This document shows, piece after piece, positions 21,069-31,341 of a stretch of 64,000 bases of DNA. Origin of the DNA: Favolaschia claudopus. Taxonomy: Eukaryota > Basidiomycota > Agaricomycetes > Agaricales > Mycenaceae. The first letter of the stretch is position 1. Every line of letters starts with the position of its first letter. Both the position numbers and the translations under genes were made by a program. The stretch is taken from positions 186,001 through 250,000 of the forward strand of contig JAWWNJ010000033.1 in NCBI GenBank assembly GCA_037176885.1, in the 5' to 3' direction. The notes under the pieces are model-generated. The model was not told the DNA's origin, ran no database searches, and saw only the letters and a list, made by a program, of their open reading frames with translations.

Positions 21069-22571
21069 GTGTACAGGAATTTGTTAACACCTCCAACGAC
21101 ACCTCAAAGGCATCAACAACGGCAGCGAGAAATTCAACGCGCTATTCGCGAAAGTAACGAAGCCAGCCCGCGCCGTAGGCGTGTACCTGCCCAACACGAT
21201 GAGAATATCCCACCCCATGCTTCTATCCCCGCCGCTCCCAACGCCCGTTCTCTCGGTCAACTCAGACTACATCAGAGAGCTCGAGAAAATCGTCCACACC
21301 CTCCAACGAAACCGCTTTCCAATAGGGCACGGGCGCAGAGAGCGCGGAGAGAGCGAGAACGTGCTGAGAAGGCCGCAATGATGGATGTTGACGGTATGTG
21401 GTTGGGTTTTTTCTCTCTCTCTCTTGCTCTCCTCTGATGCCTTCCGTTTCATTTTGCAGACCCTCCGCCGAATGCGCACAACTCACGTGTACTGCAGGTA
21501 GGTTGCGATACCGCAGTTTTCCTCCGTTAGACTCAATCTTCAGGCAATTCAAAATGGTCTCCCTACGCCTCTACGAACCTAGAAAAATGGAGCACGTAGC
21601 GGTGAGTGAAGATTTCGTCTGAATTGTGTCCCACTCATGTCCTTCACGCGCGGCCAGTCAGACAGGCAAATCTTGCCCCTCAAAATAATCCGCCGCCACC
21701 GCGTCCCGACAGTCAGTGCCGCGTTCCCTCTCTAACCACCAAAATACTGAATCACCGAGTATAGATCAGCGCCGAAACAGTCGCGCGCCCCGCGATCTGT
21801 TCCTGATCGCACGCGGAGAATATCAAGACCCACCTGCTCGCCATGATCTCGGTTGCATGGATGACCGATGCCCGGCCTGCGGGGCGCTTCATTGGGTCTC
21901 CGAACAGGTCGTAAAGCCACCCAAAGACTCGCGATCGCCGTACGGTCTCTGTTGCAATCATGGCAAGGTCGCTGCATTGCAAAAACTCATAGAGCCGACG
22001 GAGCCTCTTCATCGCCTGTTCGTCGGTACTGATGCACAGGCTGTTGAATTTTGACAGCACATCACTCAGTACAACGCGGCCTTGGCCTTCACTTCGCTCG
22101 GGGTCAAGGACGACAAACGCGTCAACACCTACGGCCCAGGTGCATGGGTCTTCCGGATCCTCGGCAACCTCTATCACCTATCTGGTGCTCTCACAGCTCC
22201 TGAGAGCACCGCTCCTTCTTACTCTCAGCTCTACATGTTGAAATCTTAGGTGGCCAGCACAGCGGGGAGATGGTTTCATCCCCAGAATCACGTTCACTCC
22301 TTCGGGGAGTACTACGGACTTCTCATTCGTCCTTTCGCGGCTCCAGTTTCCGCTGCGCCTTGCTTTCGCAATCTCTATCAATAAAGCCCAAGGTCAATCA
22401 GTCAAGTACGTTGGGATTGATCTGCGAACACCCGTCTTCAGTCATGGGCAACTCTATGTTGCTCTTTCTCGGGCAACTTCTCGCCATCGGGTGACCGTTC
22501 TTTTACCACAGCGTACTACTCAAAACCGGACTTTGAATGTAGTGTATCCTGAGATTCTACAGGACATGTAA
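21069..22571 (+). pseudogene. Helitron Rep/helicase with most of the centre deleted
   Basis: The N-terminal part carries the Arg/Gln-rich leader (YRNLLTPPTTPQRHQQRQRE) and, after an intron from about 21394, a Cys cluster, LGCMDDRCPACGALHW, followed by YGLCCNHGKVAALQKL and ITQYNAALAFTSLGVK, a pattern I associate with mushroom Helitron proteins. From about 22257 the frame jumps to the helicase C-terminus: [45 protein letters not shown] (PIF1 motif VI) and a TAA at 22569. The HUH Rep core and helicase motifs I-III are gone, an internal loss of several kilobases. No normal start codon remains. It can no longer act alone, but could have been moved by a complete relative. Confidence 0.82.
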
Positions 22572-23498
22572 TATTAATAGTTCTCATTGTTCAATCCTCG
22601 CAATCAAAAGTAACTTGATATGCCAGAGAATGTTGAGAGATTGAGACTGTGCGATGGCCTACCAGTCCAAATCCAGTATGAACGCCACTCCGTATAGCCA
22701 CTGATTGTTTCTTAGTTTGACCCTTTCGAAAGATATTCTCCTCAACTCTGCCCTTACTCCGAAACATTTCAATCTGTAATTTACACTTTGAGCTATCTTC
22801 TGTAGTGTTTCAAATGGAGGTTCCAAGTATCCCTGACTCCAGACAACGTTAAGGAATCATATTTGCTTTTGTTACATTTACAAGTCTACAACATTTAATC
22901 TTCTTTCTCCGTCCATGTCCAACTCAGAAATGGCGACCCGCGACTTTGCGACTCCTGAAACCCTCTGATTTGAGAGACAGTGAATATAGAAAGTTAACAT
23001 GACATAGCTTTATTGGAGGGATACGTCTGCCCAGTCTACGTTGCGACATTTGGGGTACTCTTTGGCGCTCTTCGAATTGGACAACTTTGGTCTGGAATTT
23101 CGTCAGCGCAAAATTTACATCGCTGGTCCCGGCACTCTCATTGTTAGGCTGTTTTTCGAAGTACATTTTTTTTGGGATATGCGCTTTGTTCGCGCGTATT
23201 CCTTTAACGCGTTCCAACTCTGACGTCAAGTTTGGGTCTGGACGTCAATTCTGCGTCATTTTGTGCTCCGCTCCACCACTCCACCCACTCCATTTCACGG
23301 TAAGGTGACCCTTGGAAAAGTAACGGTAACATGACAAGTTCTGGAATGGCCAAGGGTCTCGCGTATGAATTTCAGTACGTGAGTATCCCCGTGTCTCCAC
23401 ACCAGTCTCCACTGACGTATCTCTTCAGGACTCTATAAAGTCGGCGCGCTTTCACCTCTACGACCCCACTTCAAAACAACACTCATACAGCACACACA
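22572..23498 (+). promoter_or_regulatory. spacer with TATA-like box before the OB-like gene
   Basis: No gene seen in 22572-23430. A TATAAAG at 23434-23440 lies about 60 bases upstream of the ATG at 23499, the expected distance for a fungal core promoter, followed by an A/C-rich leader. Confidence 0.45.
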
Positions 23499-25393
23499 AT
23501 GTCCTCTGCCTCTATCTTTGCTCTCGCCGTCCTCGAAAACCCTCGCGTGATCGAGAAGACGAAGACTGTTGTGACGGTGACCGGGTTGTCTTCGACGGTC
23601 AAATCTACTTGGGATCATCAATCCAGGCAACCATCGCCTCACTTCGCTATTTCAATGCCGACAACATGGAGTTTCCCGACGTTGGGTGCTACTGCACGGT
23701 CATCCAGGTGTGTATAAAACCTCCTTTGCATTATTTGTCACCCTCATTAATTTTGACAGCCTGCGCGCACCACGCCAACCATCGAAGTGTACTCTCAGGA
23801 GCTCGCTCCTCCTGATTATCATGTCTTTGGGGACATAATCTCAGTAAGTATGTATAATCTTCCATCTGTTTTTTCACGTTTGTTACAACTAAGCCTGACT
23901 TTCAGATTATCCCTCTTGGATCTCCAGACGACATCAACCTTCGAACCCATGCTACCGTCCACGGCTGTGGTGTTCCGAGTGACATCGACAAGGCAAATTC
24001 GACTTTCGACGTCAAAGCAGAGCAATACCTCTCCGCTACTAGGACACCAAACAATGTTTTCCCCACCTACTGTGTATTCCCTGCAACGCCGAGGTGGGAG
24101 AAGTACTCGGTATTGACAAAAGTAACCGTTAATGCGACGATTGCTTCGCGACCACGTGATATTTCTCCAAGACTTCGAGTTTGAAAAATACGTCAGGATA
24201 TTCCTTAAACCTACACAAGTTGTTGTGGGCAACCTCTGTTCCTGACGCTCTTCAGAGCCAGCGCAATTTTGGCAATAGCTTGAAATTCACCTGTGTCTTT
24301 CAACTTCTGCTCATTGTTCAACGGAAATCTTAGCAACTGCCCTTCCAGGCCACTTTCGACTACCTCTAGCTTGCACATGTGATCTATTCAAATGTTTTTG
24401 CACACTTGCTTTGGCTAGTAAGGGTGGTAAACAAGCCTACAATCTGAAAACTCTTCGGCCCCTTACTTCACCAAACATGGGGAATTACGGAAGCCATGGA
24501 GGCCTACTCTGGGATAAAAGTATATTGAATGTGTAGATAATAGGGCTCAGCACTGTGATGGATTAGAAATTAACCAAGACTGTAGCTAAATTCTTTGCTC
24601 TTAGCATCTTTGAACGGCCACGCAATATTTGGGTCCGTGCAGTAGGGACGGTTGAAATTGAACCAGTCCAATGTTGACAAGAAATTGATGCAATCAGAGA
24701 TTTCGAGCAGTGAGGGACTGAAATGGATCCTCAAGTATGACCTACCGTCCAAGGGCATGTTCTTGAACTTCAAGAAAATTGGAAATGCAGTCATTTATTG
24801 CAACAAACAGTGCAAAACGGCTGCAAATTAGAATCCGCCGAGAAATCAGTTGTGCTTGATGGATTGGTTCAGGCCTTTGTCCGATGCCGTTCAAAACATG
24901 CAGGAGAACATTCCGATGCATTTTAACCTATTACATACTGCAATATTCGGACCATACGAGTCGATTCACGGTTACTTTTGTCAATACCGAGTATAAACCC
25001 ATTCCGGGGAAGGGAAAGAGAGTCTCCGTCGAGGGTTTTCTCACCGGTCTCGAGCTGAACGATGATCGTTCGGTGAAGTATTTCATCGTTGATGTTGAGA
25101 AAGTGACGTTCCTCGGCAATGCTTCCTCGACGACGGCACCAAAAGCAGAAGAGAGTCCAACCAAAATAGGTATGTCTCTGCTTTATATCTCCCGAAGCTT
25201 GAATCTCAAAACATCTTTAGTTACCAATGGTACTCCAGCGCGCCTCAAGTTCACCGGCTTTTTCGGAGGGCAGTCCAGCACCGAGTCTTCCGAGCCGAAT
25301 TCGAAGAAGCGCAAGCTAGATCACCGCACCAACGAGCAGGAAGACAAGGGGGAAGGGACTTCGAGTGGTCATCGCGCCGGTGGTAGACATTAA
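23499..25393 (+). pseudogene. OB-like gene carried by the Helitron, split by a transposon
   Basis: Exons 23499-23707, 23760-23843, 23906-24105 continuing at 24994-25169, and 25221-25393 join through introns of 52, 62 and 51 bases. The start MSSASIFALAVLENPRVIEK and QIYLGSSIQATIASLRYF are one base out of frame (loss near 23585). Then come CYCTVIQ, VYSQELAPPDYHVFGDI and CVFPATPRWEKY, and after the insertion KPIPGKGKRVSVEGFLTGL and VKYFIVDVEKVTFLG, ending in a Lys-rich, nuclear-signal-like tail (NSKKRKLDH). The beta-rich stretch recalls an OB fold such as RPA; that is inference. It lies between the Helitron helicase and a likely Helitron 3' end, same strand, so it is probably Helitron cargo or a second Helitron gene. 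The family is not known to me. Confidence 0.6.
24106..24991. mobile_element. 886-base TA-flanked element in an exon
   Basis: Inverted ends CTCGGTATTGACAAAAGTAA over about 25 bases, TA at 24104-24105 and 24992-24993. Ignoring the element and one TA (888 bases) brings ...RWEK and YKPIP together in frame, which fixes the boundaries. No transposase is recognisable inside, so it is probably a non-autonomous Tc1/mariner derivative. Confidence 0.85.
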
Positions 25394-25490
25394 ATCAACC
25401 ATACTCAAATTCTAATGTACTGTATTTGTAACACAAGCATTTAAAATCTCTGCACTCTGCTCTGCGATGTCCTTTTCTTTGTACTCCGAT

Positions 25491-25521
25491 CACGCCGTAG
25501 CGTAGCACGGGTAACTGCTAG
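25491..25521 (+). terminator. likely Helitron 3' terminus (hairpin plus CTAG)
   Basis: CCGT at 25495-25498 pairs with ACGG at 25507-25510 around AGCGTAGC, followed by GTAACTG and CTAG at 25518-25521 with T next. Helitrons typically end in a short hairpin a few bases before CTRR and insert before T. The stem is only 4-5 bases, so this is a candidate. Confidence 0.5.
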
Positions 25522-26062
25522 TGCCATTTGAAAAGAAAGAGTAATTAAATCTGTAAATAGTGATGGAGCGCAAAGCCAGAGCCAAACAGTATGAGGATTT
25601 TTAGAAGGAGGTGAGCAGAGGTCGGGGATAGCGGAGAAAAAACAGCATGCTAATTCTCGCGAGAGGCGGAAGATATTGGTTTATAATGGGTCAACTGAAA
25701 AGTTCAATCTTCTTCAATTTATATCTGCTTCAACAAAGGGTGAGATTGAAGCAGGGAGAGTTCCTGATGAATGAACAGCAGAATATGCTGTGAGTGAGTG
25801 ACAAGTAGAGGAAGAGAAAGGCAGCGCGACCCGAACTTCAACGAAGTTGACAGCAAGGACAAACTCGAAGATTTGATTGGCTGCAAAACACGTGTGGATA
25901 ACGTGCCATTGACGCGATAACGATAAGATGAATCGTTTGATTCTCACATACGGGGGGTACACAGCTTGTCGGGGCTCCGCCCCAAACCCCGCCTGGATTT
26001 TTTTTGCTGGATTCCTTGCCCGCGGCGACTGCCGCTCGCTGCACTCGCCGGCGCGCGGCGCG
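25522..26062. other. no gene seen
   Basis: AT-rich sequence without a supported open frame. A GGGGCTCCGCCCC palindrome lies near 25974-25986, followed by a G/C-rich stretch leading into the 135-base repeat. Confidence 0.5.
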
Positions 26063-26197
26063 AAAAATCGGTCATTTCGAGGGCTTTATTTCGCCGGAAA
26101 TAGCCTCAGATTGCCGAGGGTTTTACTGGCCGTGGCCATCGGCTTTAATCGGTCTGGCGACCGATTTGCCATCACCCTTGGAATGGCGGGGTTGCCA
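26063..26197 (+). repeat. 135-base interspersed repeat, copy 4
   Basis: Near-identical to 20611-20751. The flanks differ from the other copies, which sets the unit limits at roughly AAAAATCGG and GTTGCCA. Confidence 0.85.
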
Positions 26198-26464
26198 TTC
26201 CATCAGTCTGGGTACGGATCAGGTGATGGGGAATGGAAGGCAGTTGCGGTGGTCGGCCGGCAGGAAGCCGGACTCCGCATTCATTAATCAATGGGCATGA
26301 TTTACAGAGGTTTCCGCATTTGCAGCCCCGCATACTTAACCGTGGCATTGCCACAGGACTGGGTTCAATCACTCATGTCATGTGTTCGAGTAGAAAGATT
26401 TCCCCAACAAGTAATATGCGCTTAGTAAAAATTAGATGAGTTTGTATCTCTACCATATGCCTTA

Positions 26465-26602
26465 GGCTCCATTCGGCTGTCGTGTCTTAGCGTCACTTAG
26501 CGTCACTTTGGAGCACTTGGGAAAAATTCCACGCCAAACTTTTGGTGAGAAATACTCTTAAGTGACGTCAAGTGCTCCGAAGTGACGCAACCGAATGGAG
26601 CC
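26465..26602. mobile_element. 138-base MITE with GGCTCCATTCGG ends
   Basis: Inverted ends GGCTCCATTCGGCTG / CAACCGAATGGAGCC flanked by TTA on the left and TAA on the right. The G-rich ends and TWA flank suggest a PIF/Harbinger-type MITE. Internal GTGACG and AGTGCTCC motifs also pair. Confidence 0.8.
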
Positions 26603-26638
26603 TAAGGTTAGGCACACAGGAGAATAAACAAGGATTCC

Positions 26639-26656
26639 AAAAAAAAAAAAAAAAAA
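26639..26656 (+). repeat. run of 18 A with AATAAA upstream
   Basis: AATAAA about 15 bases before a pure A tract looks like the 3' end of a retroposed transcript, located directly before the LINE fragment. Confidence 0.5.
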
Positions 26657-26659
26657 CGA

Positions 26660-27443
26660 CACCGGGCATCGCGACTCACCGCCCAAGTTAGAAACCGGAT
26701 AGAAGGTGAAGTCATAGGACGTTATTGGTCAAAGATCAACAAACCGACCAAACCGAAAGAAGTCATTCAACGCCTCCGGAAAGAACAACCAAACCCGGAG
26801 GACGAACCCACATACGAAACGGACTCAAAAAAAAATGGCGACAATGGCGAGGAACTATCATAACAAGATCCAATATGACCGAACAGAAACCCCTCAGGAA
26901 GTCAGGACAGTGACAACCGAAAAAGTCTTGAGTAGAGTAAACAGGAAAACAACGGAGTAGCAAACCGAAATGCTCAAGAAGAAATTGAGCAGGGAAGAAG
27001 TCGAAGAGTCCCTAAGAGTCTCGAAGAATCTGAAAGCCCCGGGACTAGATGGTATTCCATACGAGCTGTGGAAAGTTTTAAATGACAGATTCAAGACAGC
27101 CAAGAAGCTGAATAAACCGGCATTCGACCTAGTAGGGTGTATGCTGATCGTCTTCAATGATATTGAGGAACACGGAATTGTGCCAGGAACCGGCTTTGCT
27201 CAAAGTTGGATGTGCCCACTCTACAACAAAGCCGAAATTTCAAATTACAGGCCAATCTCGTTACTGAAAACAGACTATAAAATCTTCACAAGAGGCTCGC
27301 CGAAGTAGCCGGAGACCTCATCCATCCGAACCAAGAGGGATTCATAAAAGGCCGCCACATCTATGACCAGATATGGCTGACCAAACAAATAATCGACCTA
27401 GCAGAAGCTTCAGAAGACAAAGACGGTGTAATCGTAGCGGCCT
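26660..27443 (+). pseudogene. LINE (non-LTR) reverse transcriptase N-terminal fragment
   Basis: Reads YHNKIQYDRTETPQEVRT, then LKAPGLDGIPYELWK (the GKxPGxDGI motif that opens LINE polymerases), WMCPLYNKAEISNYRPISLL and HPNQEGFIKGRHIYDQIW. These are the first conserved blocks of the polymerase. The catalytic FADD block and everything after about 27443 are missing, a stop interrupts TE-stop-QTEM near 26958, and the frame changes near 27285. No endonuclease is seen upstream. Truncated on both sides. Confidence 0.85.
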
Positions 27444-27465
27444 TCCGAGATAAGAAATTTCCTTA

Positions 27466-27489
27466 CTAGGAAGCTCCGACTGCGTCGGA
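27466..27489 (-). terminator. candidate Helitron 3' terminus on the minus strand
   Basis: On the minus strand, TCCGAC-GCA-GTCGGA is followed by GCTTC and CTAG and then T, as in a Helitron 3' end. It lies downstream of the minus-strand OB-like gene (27680-28702). The hairpin is better than at 25.5 kb, but orientation is opposite to the nearby helicase. Confidence 0.5.
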
Positions 27490-27679
27490 AGATACCTTGC
27501 TTGATGAAGCCATTGATTCAATATATGTACAAACAGATGTCAAGAACTGAATAGACGACTAAGCCAGCGCCTTCGACCGACGACAACGTGTTGAACGTTT
27601 ACCGCTCGTCTTCTCCGCATAGTCTGAACCTATAGGGACAACGTCTCAGCGTGGCCGACCCAACATAACTTGCATTACC

Positions 27680-28702
27680 TCAAACTCCACCATGACGGGC
27701 TTTCTTCTTAGGGCTGGGACTGGTACCTGGATCCTTCTTGGCAATCGGCGCTACTCTTCGTTTGCGCGGGCTCGAACTACCAGCAACTGAGGCCGGAACC
27801 AGCACCCGGAGGGATTCAATGTCTGCTGTGTATGTGTCGCGCTTGTCCCTGCCGATTTTCCAGTGGGACAAGGTGAGCGTGGCGCGGACCACTGCGCCGG
27901 ATAGCTTCGACATGTAGTGAGCGGGAGAAATGAGGTCGCCGTCGACGTCGTAGGCTCTAATCGGAATCACTACATGGCTGTTCTCCATGCCTTCAAGTGC
28001 TTCCTTGACAGCGGCATTCTTCACGGGCCAGTCCTGCAGGACGAATAGCTCTATGATACTCGGGTCGTCAGCTTTCTTCTTTTGCTTATCACCACGTTTC
28101 AACTCATCGTCACCGTCGTCGTCTTCCTCTTTCGGCTTGGTAGCACTGTAAGTATAGATTCTAGGTCATAGAAAAATAAATACCTCAAACACAATGTGGC
28201 GGATCTTGAAGCCAATCTTCGGATTTTCGTTGAAATTGAAGATTCCACTCTTCTTGTAGCCGTCTGTCTCCACCTGCGCCATCAACTTGGTGATCGTCCT
28301 CATCGCAAATTGAAAGTCGCCTGCAAACAGCGAGTTCAAGGGAGCAACAAGCCGGCAGTTCAGCTTTATGTCCGCAAAGCTAGGGTCAAACTCGGTGGGA
28401 CCGTTCCAGTTGGCGCAGGGCGTGAGATAGCAATTTTCGGGCGACACCATCGCGACCACCGTCAATCCGACGGGATTCAAATCATCTGCTCCTACTCCTT
28501 CGCCACCTTCGCTTCCCTCGTTGTCGTGGTCAGTGTTAGACTGTTTCTCCATGTTTGAGGCATGCTTGGCTGCTTCCTCCGCTGAAACCACCATTTCATC
28601 CCGTCCGACCTTTTTCCAAGCGAGACTACTGATGACATCTTCGTTTCCCAGGTAGTAGGGACCCGCGAGGAGGTCTGCACGAAAGGATGCGAGGTCAGAC
28701 AT
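27680..28702 (-). CDS. Helitron-neighbour gene with OB-like C-terminus
   Basis: Starts at the ATG at 28702 (MSDLASFRADLLAGPYYLGN). Exon 1 to 28184, a 48-base intron ending in AAG (28183-28136), exon 2 to the stop at 27680. Order: acidic middle, TVVAMVSPENCYLTPCANW, FQFAMRTITKLMAQVE, an acidic/basic linker, IIELFVLQDWPVKNAAVKEA, then GAVVRATLTLSHWKIGRDKR and DTYTADIESLRVLVPAS, and a Lys/Arg-rich tail. The C-terminal beta pattern (xVxxxLTLxx, then YxxDIExLxVL) parallels KRVSVEGFLTGL and VKYFIVDVEKVTFL in the gene at 23.5-25.4 kb. No stop interrupts it. Function unknown; a single-strand DNA-binding role beside a rolling-circle helicase is a hypothesis. It is divergent from the helicase with 154 bases between start codons. 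Confidence 0.6.
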
Positions 28703-28856
28703 AGCGAGAGTGGCTTGAAACGACAATGATACGACAACGAAAATTTCAAGATGTCAAACAAAGGCATGATCGGCAAGCCGTGAAAGGGAAAACATTACGA
28801 GCCGCAAAGCCCGTTTGATAATGCATTCACCGCTGTTCTGACGTCTACCGCTAGCA
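28703..28856. promoter_or_regulatory. 154-base bidirectional promoter region
   Basis: Lies between the start codons of two divergent genes, the OB-like gene (minus) and the Helitron helicase (plus). Neither a TATA box nor a strong repeat is obvious, but both genes must start transcription here. Confidence 0.5.
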
Positions 28857-31077
28857 ATGCAGCTTGAAGCTCATTCCTCGTTCATCATTTCCACTGGAAC
28901 CGACATAGAAATCTCTTTGCTCACTGTAAACGAAATTCGAGCTATCACCCTCTCATACATCACTCTTCCACGGGAATTAGGGAAACGCAAGGCCGAAATT
29001 CTCCAGCACATTCGCAACAATGGTTCGGAAGAATTGTTGCAAGCCTTAAAAACAGCAGCCGAGCAAAAAGAAGCTCAAAAGGGTACAGTTGCAGGTCAAA
29101 AGCGTAAAAGAAGTGGAGACACACAAAGCTCTCGCAGAGTTGCTCGCGAAACCGACTCGGATGTGGTAGAACCAAACACTTGCGATAAGTTTTTACAGAT
29201 ACCAAATACGGAAGAGACAAAACGAATCTACCGTGCCTACTATGAGGCGACCTCCAATGCTGCCATTGCAATAATGGTATGCGGAGTCTGCGCACGAGAA
29301 ATAGACGCTGGGACAGGAACAAATGAAGACGCCACACCTAGAAGATTAGAAGCTCTCCCGAACTCCCAGTGTTTGGTCCCCCGACTCGCACATCCCGCCC
29401 ATGATCTATTTGACGGAAAATTATTGGAGCCAGCTGGTGTGGTGCGCGAGGGCAATGTGACCAAAGTCCGGGTTTGCAGAGAGTGTTCCGAAAGTCTGAT
29501 AAAAAGTGGCGACCATCCTCCTAAACATGCGCTAGCGAACAACTTGTGGATTGGGAGAACACCGTGGCAACTCCAGATCCTCACCTTTCCAGAACAACTC
29601 TTAATTGCGCTTCTTTATCCTCGTGTTTATGTCTTCAAACTCCATCCGCGCTGCCCTGGCCGAAAGGACCCTTCAACCCTACAACGAGGCATGAGAGGAA
29701 CGGTCAGCACATACGATCTCGACTCTGATGGGATTGCCTCGATGCTGGCTGGAGATCTGATGCCACGACCACCAGCGGTTTTGGCTTCAGTCATTTCCGT
29801 CACATACATTGGGCTCGGTGAATTGCCGAAGAACTGGCTGCGAAGCACGTTTCGAGTGCGCCGGAAGGCGGTCTTCGATGCCCTTTGTTGGCTGAAGGAG
29901 AATAATAATATTACGGCGACATTCGAATCGATATGGGGCGAGTCGCGTCGTTGCCAGAAGATGATGTGCCACTGGAGATCACAAGCATAGTGAGGCAGTC
30001 GACTGATACCGGAATTGTGGACCAAGAAAGCGACGGTTACACTGTTGACCATGACCTCGCAGCTGGTGCCGCTACCCTATCAAATCAGATAAACGGTGAG
30101 TTGCCAGCCCAGATCTCGAATGTATAAATGCTAACCAGACCTTCAGGGAGCGTACTGAGCCAAGAGCGTAGCGAAGTCGAACCCGACATGCCTGATTCAG
30201 ATGGTAAATTTTAATTTTGCTTTTGAGCTGGATATTTTACTCATCGAGCCCAGCCCCGGATGTTATCCCTCTGCAGGTCACCGGGACAGTTGACACAGAC
30301 CTTTCTAAACTTACAACCAACGAGATGATGGCTTGGGGGCTTCAGAATCCGTGGAAAGAAGGCAAAGAAGGCGGGTATGCGATAAGACATGGCCGTCACC
30401 CAGTGAGCGACTTCGGGAGACCACGTGCAAATGACGCGCTCAACTCCGACGACGATCCGGATCGGCCTAATTTTTTCGAAAAAGCTTTCCCGTGCTTGTT
30501 CCCGTATGGTCGAGGAGGCCTTGAGGCGGATCAACCTGTTACTCCCAAATTTGCGGATCACATTCAATGGACTCTTTGCTACCATGACCGTCGATTCAGG
30601 CGCCACGAAACATATCCATTCGTCGTCTTCGGAATATCCCAGCGTCGTCAAGCTCTGATGTCTGCCCGAGTTCAGATGCGGAGGAAGAATTTTGAGAAAG
30701 ACGCGCGGATTATGGCCATGGTCACCCCCGAAAAGCTTCAACGAGCTTGTCGCGAGGAAGAACAGGGATTACCTATTTCAGATCCAACCGTAAAGCTGTT
30801 GCGGCAACATGTCCACTCGACAGTTGGGCGAGTCAAGGGCTCTAACCAGTCTCGCACGTCATTACGCAGTCAGTTGTGGTCAACACCAGTCTACCTTCGA
30901 CGGTGGAACCTATGGATCACTATTAATCCTGTTGATATTCATGATCCAATTGCCCAGATCTTCGCCGGGGAAGACATCGATCTCGATAGATTCATGGCTG
31001 CGTTAGGCCCAGACGGCGAGAAACGGGCACAAAATGTTGCAGCTGATCCATACGCAGCAGCAAAGTTTTTTCACTTT

Positions 31078-31341
31078 CAATCAATCAATATTCCATTATC
31101 CTCACTGCGGGCCGTTTATCGGCCCATGTCGGAGTCTAGCAGTACATTGACTGTATCACTAATTGGTAATCATTCGGCTGCCCTTGATCCTTCAAACTCT
31201 CTGCAATGATTCCCGCAAATCTCGGAGTGTCTAAATTGTTTCTCCGAGGGTGGGGGCTGCAGGATTCGAACCTGAGACCTTGGCAATGTGCGCGTGGTCA
31301 ACCTTAGGGGATGGTTACCGCTGTGCCATCCAACCCCCAAC
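31078..31341 (-). mobile_element. tRNA-derived SINE inside the Helitron Rep domain
   Basis: About 264 bases interrupt AAKFFHF / TIRTILEVLFG, flanked by ACTTTCAATC on the left and ACTTTACAATC on the right, an imperfect 10-11 base duplication. The head on the minus strand is a tRNA-like sequence with Pol III boxes and the body runs leftward to about 31082. Variable duplications and a tRNA head fit LINE-driven SINE mobilisation. Confidence 0.7.
31252..31338 (-). tRNA. tRNA-like head of the SINE (degenerate anticodon arm)
   Basis: The 87-base sequence has a seven-pair acceptor stem (GGGGGTT with AGCCCCC), a D-stem ATGG/CCAT, a good A box TGGCACAGCGG and a perfect B box GGTTCGAATCC. I cannot fold a normal anticodon stem, so it is unlikely to be a working tRNA. 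Confidence 0.6.

Noticed and set aside
31252..31338. Functional tRNA gene
   Set aside because: Boxes and acceptor stem are good, but no anticodon stem-loop forms and it lies in an insertion flanked by a duplication. Called as a SINE head instead.
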